Shown: positions 8,493 to 18,100 of the stretch, in pieces | Position numbering within the stretch: the stretch's first letter is position 1 | Layout: each line of letters opens with the position of its first letter | From: Bacillota bacterium | GTDB taxonomy: Bacteria; Bacillota; Clostridia; Christensenellales; Christensenellaceae | DNA: 64,000 nucleotides | Direction: 5' to 3' | Assembly (NCBI GenBank): GCA_023393165.1 | Contig: JAEWMJ010000041.1 | Span: 1-64,000, forward strand | The notes under the pieces: model-generated | Seen by the model: only the letters and a program-made list of their open reading frames with translations | What the model was told of the DNA's origin: nothing | Databases searched by the model: none | Position numbers and translations under genes: made by a program

Positions 8493-9092
8493 TTATTTTA
8501 TTTTATACGGCTGATTGGTCGGCAGCTCTAAATGGCCCGAAATATATTCACTACCGTTAACGGTATAATAGATCGCCTTTGTATCCTCTATGTTGGTAAA
8601 ATAAGCGTCGGCAATTGCATCAAGTATTCCTACCTCGCTTTCAGAACCAAGATTCGTATTATATATACTCTCTGTAAAATCAACAAACACATTTCCTTCC
8701 GAATATTTTATGGAGTTGACTTTCACATCCTTAAGCCCCATTATCTTTTTCAAATACAACTCATTTACAGCGTCAAAAGCAGTATTTTCGTTGGGGGAGC
8801 CTTCTATGTTATATTCTGCATCCAGGCTTTTATTTTTTTCCGCGTCAAAGTATTTGAATTTGATGGTATCGCCCGTATAAGTGACCTCTTCACCCACCGA
8901 GGGTGTTTCCACAGGCGGGACGGACGGTATATATGTTACGGAAACAGCTGGCGTCGCGGTAGGTGTCAGAGGAATAGCCGCCTCGGTTGTTTGAACCGGC
9001 GCGGCGGTTTCGCCCAGCTGCGCATTGCCGTTGCATCCCGCAGTAAACAAAATAAAAACAATTGCCAAAACAAATACAGTTAATTTTTTCAT
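8493..9092 (-). CDS. GerMN-domain lipoprotein
   Basis: 199 residues. The N-terminus MKKLTVFVLAIVFILFTAGC is a lipoprotein signal peptide with lipobox TAGC, so Cys20 should be lipidated and the protein held on the outer face of the membrane. A Thr/Pro-rich spacer (about 25-65) leads to a GerMN-type domain (about 85-190: DAVNELYLKKI, GNVFVDFTESI, AIADAYFTNI). GerMN domains occur in spore germination and sporulation lipoproteins and near wall enzymes. Its ATG overlaps the last base of the upstream glycosyltransferase stop (TAATG), indicating translational coupling and a shared surface role. Confidence 0.85.
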   Translation of the reverse strand: MKKLTVFVLAIVFILFTAGCNGNAQLGETAAPVQTTEAAIPLTPTATPAVSVTYIPSVPPVETPSVGEEVTYTGDTIKFKYFDAEKNKSLDAEYNIEGSPNENTAFDAVNELYLKKIMGLKDVKVNSIKYSEGNVFVDFTESIYNTNLGSESEVGILDAIADAYFTNIEDTKAIYYTVNGSEYISGHLELPTNQPYKIK

Positions 9093-10543
9093 TACAAAAC
9101 CTCGCTTTCATCATTAGGGACACCTGCCCGGCCAGCGCTTCTTTCCATGAACTCTTTCAGTGCGCGGTCGATTTGATCTACCCTGGCTGTCCAGTCGTTT
9201 TGCTTTGCAAACGATATCCTTTCTTCCACGGATGCAAGCCCGTCAGTACCTTCCAAGCACATTTGCAAATATTTTGCAAACTGTTTTCTGTCATTGGACA
9301 AAAGAGCGTATTTTCCATGATAACTGCTGATTTCCGGAATCTCTGTTGCGACAATTTTTTTTCCGGCGCTTAAATATTCATAGAATTTAACAGGATTCGT
9401 CGCCCGAATCAGGTCGCGGGAAGAATCAAACGGAATCACCGCGACGTCAAACGACTTCAAGTAGCCCGGAAGACTATCATATGTTTGTTCGCCGAGTAAT
9501 TTAACGTTGGGAAGCTGTTTTAAACCCTGAACATTCCCGTACGTATAGTCCCCTATCAGTAAAAAATCATAATCCGGAAGCGCTTTTGCGCAGCTTTCCA
9601 TCAGTTCATGGTCAAACCAGTTAGAGATCTCGCCGTAATAGCCTACGACAGGTTTTTTATTTCCGCTTCCTTCGCCTGCCACCCGGTTAAAATGCCCGAA
9701 TTCCGTTCCATTTCGGGCAATCACGCAATTCGGATTCTTTTTTACCGCTTTTTCGAAAAGAAACTGTGAAGTTGCAAACACAGCGTCGCTTTGACTGACC
9801 GACTTGTCAAAGCATTCCTCCAGAAGGCCGGGATGGTTGATATGGGTAAAATCCCGAACGTCGTCAAGATAATCATAAAAAATGCCAAAGCCGTAGGCTT
9901 CCTTCAGGCGGGCGCATACCGGATGCCAGGTGGGATATTCCGATATCACCACCGCGTTCCTGATATTATTACCCAAAACCACGTTCTCCACTTCGGCCAT
10001 AATATCAAACGCCTGGCAAGGATTGTCCAGGCAGTTTATGTTTGAAAAATCCGACTCAAACGTATAGCATTGGACGCCCTGCTTTGTTTCCTGCGCGTAT
10101 TTGTTGAAAGTAGGGTTGATAAAAAACACCCTGTATCCAATTTTCGCAAGACCCGCGGCAATATGCTGGGGCCGCTGGTATCTGTAATCCCAGTCTATAA
10201 TGGACAGAAAAATAATGTCTCCTTTGTAATCCGGTTCCGTATATGCACCATCCTTGGCTTTTTTTAATTCCTGGCGATCAAAAAAGCTTTTGAGCCTGTT
10301 ATGGATCCATAATGTTATACCTTTGGTCAACCTGTTTTTTCTGCCAAAGGCATAGTACCGCAAGAGAATCCTGTAACCGTATGAAATATTGATCTTATGA
10401 AACTCATGCATTTTGGGCTCGGTCACATCCAACCTGAATTTTTGTGCGACCATCCTCTGTTTCTGCTTCAAATACAGCGGATACAGGTCCTTTGGATCGC
10501 AGTTGAATCCCAAATTTTTATTAGATCTGTCGTTTATTTCCAT
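9092..10543 (-). CDS. GT-B glycosyltransferase (TuaH-like)
   Basis: 483 residues, cytosolic or membrane-peripheral. An N-terminal basic stretch (about 40-85) precedes a GT-B fold beginning IIFLSIIDWDYRYQRPQHI (about residue 110). The C-terminal donor-binding part has VIPFDSSRDLIRATNPVKFYEYLSAGK (about 365-395) with the family's EYLSAGKKIVATEIPE pattern. It closely resembles the second glycosyltransferase domain of the 1402-residue fusion at 15150-19358. Donor and acceptor are unknown; teichuronic-acid-type or surface glycan synthesis is inferred. AAGGTGG precedes the ATG. Confidence 0.85.
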   Translation of the reverse strand: MEINDRSNKNLGFNCDPKDLYPLYLKQKQRMVAQKFRLDVTEPKMHEFHKINISYGYRILLRYYAFGRKNRLTKGITLWIHNRLKSFFDRQELKKAKDGAYTEPDYKGDIIFLSIIDWDYRYQRPQHIAAGLAKIGYRVFFINPTFNKYAQETKQGVQCYTFESDFSNINCLDNPCQAFDIMAEVENVVLGNNIRNAVVISEYPTWHPVCARLKEAYGFGIFYDYLDDVRDFTHINHPGLLEECFDKSVSQSDAVFATSQFLFEKAVKKNPNCVIARNGTEFGHFNRVAGEGSGNKKPVVGYYGEISNWFDHELMESCAKALPDYDFLLIGDYTYGNVQGLKQLPNVKLLGEQTYDSLPGYLKSFDVAVIPFDSSRDLIRATNPVKFYEYLSAGKKIVATEIPEISSYHGKYALLSNDRKQFAKYLQMCLEGTDGLASVEERISFAKQNDWTARVDQIDRALKEFMERSAGRAGVPNDESEVL

Positions 10544-10568
10544 TAGCCCACCTTATCTGTTTTTTTCC

Positions 10569-10577
10569 ATTATATCA
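10569..10577 (-). promoter_or_regulatory. Extended -10 promoter of the glycosyltransferase-GerMN operon
   Basis: Minus-strand TGATATAAT, again TGnTATAAT, predicts a start near 10562, about 19 bases before ATG 10543, with the ribosome-binding site inside the leader. No good -35 is visible. Confidence 0.55.
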
Positions 10578-10671
10578 TAAATCATTATATCTTGATTAAA
10601 TAAAAAAATAATATATTTTTAAAGAATTTGTAAATTTTATAACAAATTGTTAATGCAATTACCCGAAATTG

Positions 10672-10700
10672 TTGAATTTTGAATTTTAATCATATATAAT
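10672..10700 (+). promoter_or_regulatory. Promoter of the amidase/glucosaminidase gene
   Basis: TTGAAT, 17-bp spacer, TATAAT on the plus strand. This gives a leader of about 110 bases before ATG 10817, which has AAAGGG upstream. Confidence 0.6.
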
Positions 10701-10816
10701 TACTATTAATTAATGTATATATAGACTTATTGTATAGTTATTACAATTTGTTTATATTATGGGGCATGTATATCATTACACGAGAATACATCAGGAAAAT
10801 TTAAAGGGAAAAAAAA

Positions 10817-13800
10817 ATGCAGAGAATTAAAAAAATAATACTGTTACTATCTTTATGCTTTCTTACAGTAAGTTTAATTGCACTTACAACGGCGACTCCG
10901 GCGAAAGCTGCTACAAATAATCTGGTCATCGTACTTCAATCCGGCCACAGCCCGTTTAGAAGTTTAACAACAGGAAGTTTATCAGTTTCCGGTACGTCTT
11001 TTTATAATTTTGAAAATACCAGCCAGATGGTTTATGAGGATCAACTGAATGAAAAACTAACCTACTATACATACCAGGCTTTAACCAGTGCAGGTTATAC
11101 GGTTTATCTGACCAATCCACTTTACTTGTACCCGGGTCTTCCTACCATTATCACCTCGGCTACCAGCAGATCCCAGTATCTTTATTATATGAACCAGGCT
11201 AACCCGTCGGAGCCTTATCTATTAAAAGCGGTCAACGATCCTCATTCTTACAATCCCTCTATCAATGTAACTCCCGATCTTTTTATAACTCTGCATCACA
11301 ATTCAGCCGGTGCTGCCGGTCAAGCAACCAGCGCCAGAGGATATGGGATTTTTTATTCCAATGCCATTGGTAATAATGCTTCTTATGGTGCAATCTATAA
11401 CAAAGATGCACAGACCGTCCAAAATTCAGCCGAATTGGCGTCATTGCTCGATAGTGAATTTTCCAAGGCAGGTTTTTATTTGCCTAAATATACATTGACA
11501 GTTAACAATGAGAATAATGGCCTTACAAAATATGACAAAGTACCTTCTGTTTTGATTGAGGCCGGATTTGTGAATAACGTTTATGATCAAAAAGAAATGC
11601 TGAAAGACGCCAACCTTCAGACGATGGCTGCCAGGATAAAAGATGCCGTAAACCGATACTCGCAGAACCATATTTCCGACGTCCCTATTGCACAATCCTT
11701 GACGGTGCAGGAATCCGCCGACAGCAAGTCCATTATTGTCACCGCAAACAATGTAACAGACTACAACGGTGTAAAACAGGTGCAGATTGCTGCATGGACC
11801 GACGTAGAAGGTATCAACAACGCCAAGTGGTATAACGCTTCCCTGATCAGCGGTACAAACAACTGGCAGGTTAATATTCCAATCTATAATCATTCAAATT
11901 ACTATGGCAATTATAACTTTATGTCGTATGGATTTGATATTTACAACAATGTGGGTACATTAAAGTCAGCTTCTGCTGTTATTATAAATGAAGTGCCAAA
12001 AGCCGATTCCATTTCTGCAGTTATAAGCAGCAAGGCGTTTGTTGTTACAGTTAATAATGTAAGAGACAACAATGGCGTCAACCAGGTCCAGGTTGCTGCC
12101 TGGAGCGCTGCGGAAGGCATTGCGAATGCCAGATGGTATAATGCTTCCAGAGTAACCGGCACAAACAACTGGAAGATAACTATACCTATATCCGACCATT
12201 CGAACTATTACGGTAATTATTTCTTTAACGCGTATGGCATCGACATTTACGGAAATGCAGGAACTTTACCATCCACTGTTTCTTCAATTTTCCCGGATAA
12301 TCCCAGAGCTGATTCCATGACAGTTGCGCCTACAAGCGGCGGAAAGTCATTTGATGTGCGCATAAATAACGTTACGGATAACGATGGCGTCAAAGTGGTT
12401 CAAATCGCTGCCTGGAGCGCCGCCGAAGGAGTTGGAAACGCAAAATGGTACAATGCGTCCAAGGTAAGCGGAACAAACAATTGGAAAGTTACGGTTCCTA
12501 TCTCCGACCATGCAGACTATTACGGCGGGTATACTTTCAGAGCTTATGGAATAGACAACGACAACAATTCCGCCTGGTTATTTGACAAAACTTCGTCGAT
12601 TACACTGGATAAGCCCAGAGCAGAATCCATTACGGCTGTTCCATCTGCGGACAGTAAATACTTTACTGTTACGCTAAATAAAGTTACGTGCAATGCCGGC
12701 GTCAGCGAAGTCCAGATAGCCGCGTGGAGCGATGCGGAAGGTGTGGGCAATGCAAAGTGGTATAATGCCTCCCTGATCAGCGGTACAAACAATTGGAAAG
12801 TCAATGTGCCCATTGCCGATCACAACAAATTCTACGGCAATTATACTTTTAGGGCATTTGCCTTTGACTCAGCCAAAAATTCCGAGGTTTTACTTACTAC
12901 TTCAGCCATTATAAATTCAGACAAACCAAAGGCGGATTCAATTTCGGCTGTGGCTGCAGACACAGGAAAGACATTTACTGTCACAGTTTCCGGCGTAACG
13001 GATAACGATGGCGTAGGTTTGGTCCAGATTGCTGTGTGGAGCGCATCCGAAGGCGTCAATAATGCAAAATGGTATAATGCAACGCGTATCGGCGGCACAA
13101 ATAATTGGCAGGTCATCGTACCGATATCCAACCATGGAAATTATTACGGCAAATACAGTTTTAGATCTTACGGTTTTGATACACTGAATAATGTGGGCCA
13201 GATGGTTTCAACAACTGCCTCTATTTCAAAAGAATTGCCAATAGCCGGGGGCGCATTCTCTGCAATTCAATCCATAGACGCAAAATCATTTGATGTAACG
13301 ATCAATAACGTTACCGACTACGACGGTGTAAAAGCTGTTCAGATTGCCGCATGGAGCGATGCGGAAGGTATCGACGGAGCAAAATGGTATAATGCCTCCC
13401 TGATCAGCGGTACAAACAATTGGAAAGTCTCCATTCCCCTGTCAGACCATGGCAGTTATTATGGAAATTATACTTTCAGAGCGTATGGGTTTGATTACGC
13501 AGGCAACAGCGGACTTATGAAGCAGACTCAGGCAACTGCGACCAATCCGGCTCTCGACACTCCTGTGGCAGACAATATGGTAGCTTCTCCTTCCGCCGAC
13601 TGCAAGTCCTTTACCTTAACCTTTGGAAACGTTCGCGATAAAAACGGTGTAAAGATGGTTCAGGTTGCCGCATGGAGCGATGCGGAAGGTATCAACGGGG
13701 CAAAATGGTATAATGCCATAAACATAATCGGTACAAACAATTGGTATGCCATCATTCCGATATCAGACCACGGTAACTACTATGGAAACTATACTTTCCG

Positions 13801-14677
13801 GGCGTTCGGATTTGATAGTCTCGGATACTCCGGGCAAATGGGTACTACGACTTCTACAATCGCCGGGTATCAGATCATGGGCGTGCCTGCCGTTACAGTC
13901 GGCCAGATGATCAATTTCTACACCAACTCTGTGGGAGCAGGCGCCTATCCGTACACAGACCCCAAATATGGCACAACGCTCGCGCAGTTTGCCCAGATGT
14001 ACATGGACGAAGCCAATGCGGAAGGGATACGCGTGGAAGTCGCCTGGGCGCAGATGATTAACGAAACCAATTACCTGCGCTTTACAGGGTCCGTCCCGGT
14101 GACAAAACTGAATTTTGCCGGTTTGGGCGCCATAGACTCCAACCCAGGCGAGGCGTGCGACTTTGCAAAGCTTTACGGGGACAATGCAAACGGCATCCAA
14201 ATGGGCATTCGGGCGCAGATCCAGCATTTAAAATGCTACGCTTCCACGGAGCCCTTGAATCCTTATCATACGAATGTGGACCCCAGGTGGAGCAACAGTT
14301 TGCGCGGCAGAGCCACTACAGTTCAAGCGCTTTCCGGAACATGGGCATCCAGCACCACCTATGGACAAGACCTTGTTGGCATCATTGACAGAATAAAGGC
14401 GCAGCCGGCAACTTTCAATATGTTAATGCTTCCAAGCATTATTCCTGAACCAAGCGCCGAGCCAAGCGCTGAACCAAGCGCATCGCCCAGTGCGTCGCCA
14501 AGCGCATCGCCCAGTGCGTCGCCCAGTGCATCGCCAAGCGCATCGCCCAGTGCCTCGCCCAGTGCATCGCCAAGCGCATCGCCCAGTGCATCGCCCAGTG
14601 CCTCGCCCAGTGCCTCGCCCAGCGCATCGCCCAGTGCATCGCCCAGCATGGAACCAAGTCCAACCCCGAGTGAATAG
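10817..14677 (+). CDS. Bifunctional wall hydrolase: N-acetylmuramoyl-L-alanine amidase, 7 GBS Bsp-like repeats, glucosaminidase, (SASP)14 tail
   Basis: 1286 residues, secreted. Signal peptide about 1-31 (ends TPAKAA). Amidase_3 domain about 35-285: SGHS carries the first Zn ligand, LHHNSAGA the second His and VLIEAGFVNN the catalytic Glu. Seven GBS Bsp-like repeats of about 102 residues (about 290-1014) each carry VQxAAWS.AEG, AKWYNA and TNNW motifs ending near YYGNYxFRAYG. A Glucosaminidase-type domain (about 1030-1190, VEVAWAQMINETNYLRF with FAGLGA) should cleave the glycan backbone. The C-terminus is 14 SASP units plus MEPSPTPSE, with no LPXTG or membrane anchor. It probably cleaves peptidoglycan outside the cell, with the repeats binding the wall. 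Confidence 0.92.
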   Translation: MQRIKKIILLLSLCFLTVSLIALTTATPAKAATNNLVIVLQSGHSPFRSLTTGSLSVSGTSFYNFENTSQMVYEDQLNEKLTYYTYQALTSAGYTVYLTNPLYLYPGLPTIITSATSRSQYLYYMNQANPSEPYLLKAVNDPHSYNPSINVTPDLFITLHHNSAGAAGQATSARGYGIFYSNAIGNNASYGAIYNKDAQTVQNSAELASLLDSEFSKAGFYLPKYTLTVNNENNGLTKYDKVPSVLIEAGFVNNVYDQKEMLKDANLQTMAARIKDAVNRYSQNHISDVPIAQSLTVQESADSKSIIVTANNVTDYNGVKQVQIAAWTDVEGINNAKWYNASLISGTNNWQVNIPIYNHSNYYGNYNFMSYGFDIYNNVGTLKSASAVIINEVPKADSISAVISSKAFVVTVNNVRDNNGVNQVQVAAWSAAEGIANARWYNASRVTGTNNWKITIPISDHSNYYGNYFFNAYGIDIYGNAGTLPSTVSSIFPDNPRADSMTVAPTSGGKSFDVRINNVTDNDGVKVVQIAAWSAAEGVGNAKWYNASKVSGTNNWKVTVPISDHADYYGGYTFRAYGIDNDNNSAWLFDKTSSITLDKPRAESITAVPSADSKYFTVTLNKVTCNAGVSEVQIAAWSDAEGVGNAKWYNASLISGTNNWKVNVPIADHNKFYGNYTFRAFAFDSAKNSEVLLTTSAIINSDKPKADSISAVAADTGKTFTVTVSGVTDNDGVGLVQIAVWSASEGVNNAKWYNATRIGGTNNWQVIVPISNHGNYYGKYSFRSYGFDTLNNVGQMVSTTASISKELPIAGGAFSAIQSIDAKSFDVTINNVTDYDGVKAVQIAAWSDAEGIDGAKWYNASLISGTNNWKVSIPLSDHGSYYGNYTFRAYGFDYAGNSGLMKQTQATATNPALDTPVADNMVASPSADCKSFTLTFGNVRDKNGVKMVQVAAWSDAEGINGAKWYNAINIIGTNNWYAIIPISDHGNYYGNYTFRAFGFDSLGYSGQMGTTTSTIAGYQIMGVPAVTVGQMINFYTNSVGAGAYPYTDPKYGTTLAQFAQMYMDEANAEGIRVEVAWAQMINETNYLRFTGSVPVTKLNFAGLGAIDSNPGEACDFAKLYGDNANGIQMGIRAQIQHLKCYASTEPLNPYHTNVDPRWSNSLRGRATTVQALSGTWASSTTYGQDLVGIIDRIKAQPATFNMLMLPSIIPEPSAEPSAEPSASPSASPSASPSASPSASPSASPSASPSASPSASPSASPSASPSASPSASPSASPSMEPSPTPSE
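14477..14647 (+). repeat. 12-bp tandem repeat array encoding (SASP)14
   Basis: Fourteen near-identical 12-base units (AGC GCA TCG CCC with synonymous changes) encode the Ser-Ala-Ser-Pro tail of the wall hydrolase. Such arrays change copy number by slippage without shifting the frame. The reverse strand is also open here, which is a by-product of the repeat. Confidence 0.9.
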
Positions 14678-14793
14678 TCCGGTTCTTCATCCGCTGCTAT
14701 TCTCTTACCCCAAAGGGCTGCTGATTACATTACGGAGTCCCGCATAGTTGGCATGATAGGCAGAATTAAAACTCGAATCTTAATAAAACAAAC

Positions 14794-14831
14794 AGATATA
14801 AAAAACAGGCGCTCGCCTGTTTTTTATATCT
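14794..14831. terminator. Bidirectional terminator after the wall hydrolase
   Basis: A perfect 38-base palindrome: AGATATAAAAAACAGGCG with its exact complement around a CTCG-type centre. A- and T-runs on the two sides make it work for transcripts from either side. It is the main feature of the 14678-15149 gap. Confidence 0.85.
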
Positions 14832-15033
14832 GAATATTTTCTATAACGGAATTTAAGAATATTTAATTTTATACACCGGCTGCATCAAAAAAAAAGTTGA
14901 AACCATAAAAAATAAATTTAAAGACCCCAAGCTACCTCTTGTTTAAATATCTTTTCTTTTAAAGCTTTTTAATTTCACATAAGCATTTAAACCTCCAAGA
15001 GTGCTGAAAACAAAAGCACCTGGAGGTTCTTAA

Positions 15034-15149
15034 ATGACAAAAAGGTAAATTACTCCGGGACTCAGAAAGCTGCGAAAGGAACCATCGGATCTGCTGCAAA
15101 GCGCGGTCATCAATTATTCAAGGCGGCTGTTCTTATGTATCTAACTGCA
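15034..15149 (+). pseudogene. Possible small frameshifted gene in the gap after the wall hydrolase
   Basis: An ATG at 15034 has an excellent GGAGG seven bases upstream but stops after four codons (MTKR). One extra A in the A-run at 15039-15043 would instead give MTKKVNYSGTQKAAKG..., an open, protein-like frame that continues into the antisense of the next gene. GGAGG lies in the 3' arm of a hairpin (AACCTCC about 14989, GGAGGTT about 15022). It may be a decayed peptide gene or chance. I do not recognise the sequence. A weak call. Confidence 0.2.
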
Positions 15150-18100
15150 CTAACAAGAAGGTGTACCCGGTTTCCATTGTCCATGTTTGCTCTCATATAT
15201 CTTCTTGTTCTTTTCCCAAATCTCATGGTATTCATCCTCGCTCAGCTTGGAGAAAGAAGCCATTCCAAAATGATGAATATAAATATCTTTTGCGCAGACT
15301 ACTCTTAACCCCGCTTTTCTGATGCGCTCGGAGTAATCGTCATCTTCAAACATTCCGATTTTAAAAGATTCATCAAGCGATCCGACTTTATTGAGCGTAT
15401 CTCTACGCATCATTACGCAGAACATTGCCAAGATATTTATATCAAATATTTGTCCGGCATACTCGACGGAACGTTTTTCCGCAAACTTGTCTGCATCCGA
15501 TATATCGCTGTAATCAATCTGAATTTTCGCTTCGTTGCCCGCATGATTCGTAACCGGACCGATTAAACCAATTTTGGGGTCGTCCAGATAATCTACCAGT
15601 TTATTGAGCCAACAGGGTGTTACAACGGTATCGTTGTTCAAAAGTACAATATAATCGCCGTCGCTTGCCGCTATACCGTCATTATTGCCGCCGGCAAATC
15701 CTCTGTTGTTTTTATTCAGTATCACTTTGACATTATCATACATCTTCTCAATTTTACTGAGATATTTCGGCGTTTCATCCGTAGATGCGTTATCCACAAT
15801 AATCAATTCAAAATTCGGGTAGAGCGTTTTGCTGAGCACACTGTTGATACATGTTATATTCAAATCCAAGTTGTTGTATGTAATGACAATAATGCTTACT
15901 TTTTTATAATCCTTTTGCCCTGCAAAAATGTTCTCCTTGATTATTTGAACTCTATTTTTCCAGTCATTTTCTTCTGCAAAACTAATTCTGGATTTTTCAT
16001 CTACAAGTCCGTCCGTATTTTTAATACAGGATTCTATATACCCGGCAAATTGTTTTTTATCATTGCTTAGCAGAACATACTTATTTTTATACTCCATCAA
16101 TTCGGGGATCTCTGTAGCCACTATCTTTTTCCCCGCAGCCAAGTACTCATAAAATTTAACAGGGTTAGTAGCCTTTATCAATTCCAGATTTGCATTAAAC
16201 GGTATCAACGCTACGTCAAACTTCTTTAAATATTCGGGCAATTCATTATAATTCTTCTCTCCTAAAAAGGATACGTTGGGCAGCATTTTCAGTTCCGTTA
16301 CATTTCCATAGGTATAATCGCCGATTAAAATAAAATCATATTCCGGATATTTCTGTGCTGCATAATGAACTATCTGATCGTCAAACCAATCAGCAATAGC
16401 TCCGTAATATCCTATAATCGGCCTTCCTTCTACTCTTTTTTCAGGAATATAAGCCTGGTTAAAATGGTCAAATTCGGTCCCATTCCGCACCATATGACAA
16501 TTACTGTTCTTTATAGAGGCTTTGTCAAATAAATATTTAGAAGAAGGGAAGATAATATTGCTTTGCTCAAGAAGCTTCGTGTGCCCAATTTTAAGCAGCG
16601 GATTGGTATTTGTATTGGTGAAACCGTCAAAATCATCCAAATAATCATATACAATTTGGAAATCGAATTTTTCCTTTAATGCCGAAACAACCGGCTGCCA
16701 GGTAGGATATTCAACAATTACAACAGCGTCGGTAATACAGTTTTTATCAACAAATTGTATCATAGACTGAGACAATTTATTAATTCTATCCTCATCCTCC
16801 AGGGTATAAATATTTCCCGGAACCGTTTTGAGCGTAATGCAATGGATGCCATGAACATAGCTATGCACCTCTTCGTCTAAGAACGCTGAATTAATGTAAA
16901 AGACTCTTCCCCCGGTTCTTGCGATTCCTGCAGAAATGTGCTGCGGTCTCTGATACCGGGAATACCAGTCTATTATGGACAGTATTATTACATCTTTTTC
17001 TTTTTTTCTGCTTTGTTCTACAACACGAACAAACTCAATTGCTTTATGATCCCATGAATTTTGTTCAGCCTCCTGGCCTAATGTTTCAAGGTATTGGGCG
17101 TTTTTACCCAGATCCAAAGCCTTGTCTATCTTTGATACAAAATCAGCTTGATCGTAGGCGATTGCCACGCTTTTATATTTCCTGCACTCCGGCATATTTG
17201 TTGTCACAATAGGTTTGCCAAGCGCCATATATTCGAAAAGTTTGATGGGCGAGGTCGATTCCGTAACATTATTCAGCACAAATGGTATAGTTGCCACATC
17301 AAACCAGCAGGCATATTCAGGTAAAATTTTATAATCAATTGTTCCTATCAAATGCACATTTTTTAAATCATCCAACATTTCTGTTGTAATATTGGCATGT
17401 AGTTTTGGTCCTATTAATAAAAAGTTATAATCCGGCCTTTGTTCCGCGGCATATTTTATTAAGTCAAAATCAAACCAGCTTGCAATTGCTCCAAAGTAAC
17501 CAATGATCGGCTTTTTTGCATCTACGATATCCTTAATCTCATCGGGAACAGGCTTGTACTTATAACCCTCAATATTAAAATGGTTCAGATCAACTCCATT
17601 GTTTATAAGCTGATAATTCACATCTTTTCTACATTTTAACAAATCATTGACTAATTTTTCAGCGGATGGGGTTACAATGATATCTTCATTAGACAGCATA
17701 TACCAATGCCTTTTCCAAACAGCATCCGGTATTTTCATTGATGATATGCTTTCGTCCATCTCATCAACATAATCATATATGATTCGGAATGCTTTCTTTT
17801 TAATTTTCAACACAATATCCAATTCAGTAAAAGGATCTGTTGAATACAGCATCCATACGGCTTTTTTCCCGCATTCCCCGATAACGTCAATTACTTCCTC
17901 CAATTGGTTAGTTGCATCAAGTACGTAACAGTTTTTTTCAATTTCTTTTCCGACTGATACCTGGTCATAATAATTGTATGAGGAATAAAAAAACAGATTT
18001 CCAGTTCTAGCTATTGACAGCGCTGTTTGTTGGGGCCTCTGGAAAAGCGGTATATTAAAATCGCATGGTGATGTTAATATATAAACGAACTCACCCGTAT

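Noticed and set aside
14359..14690. Long reverse-strand frames rich in ALGDALGEALGD or HWAMRWAMH over the SASP repeat
   Set aside because: These are shadow frames of the 12-bp repeat inside the wall-hydrolase gene. They have no ribosome-binding site and no known product.
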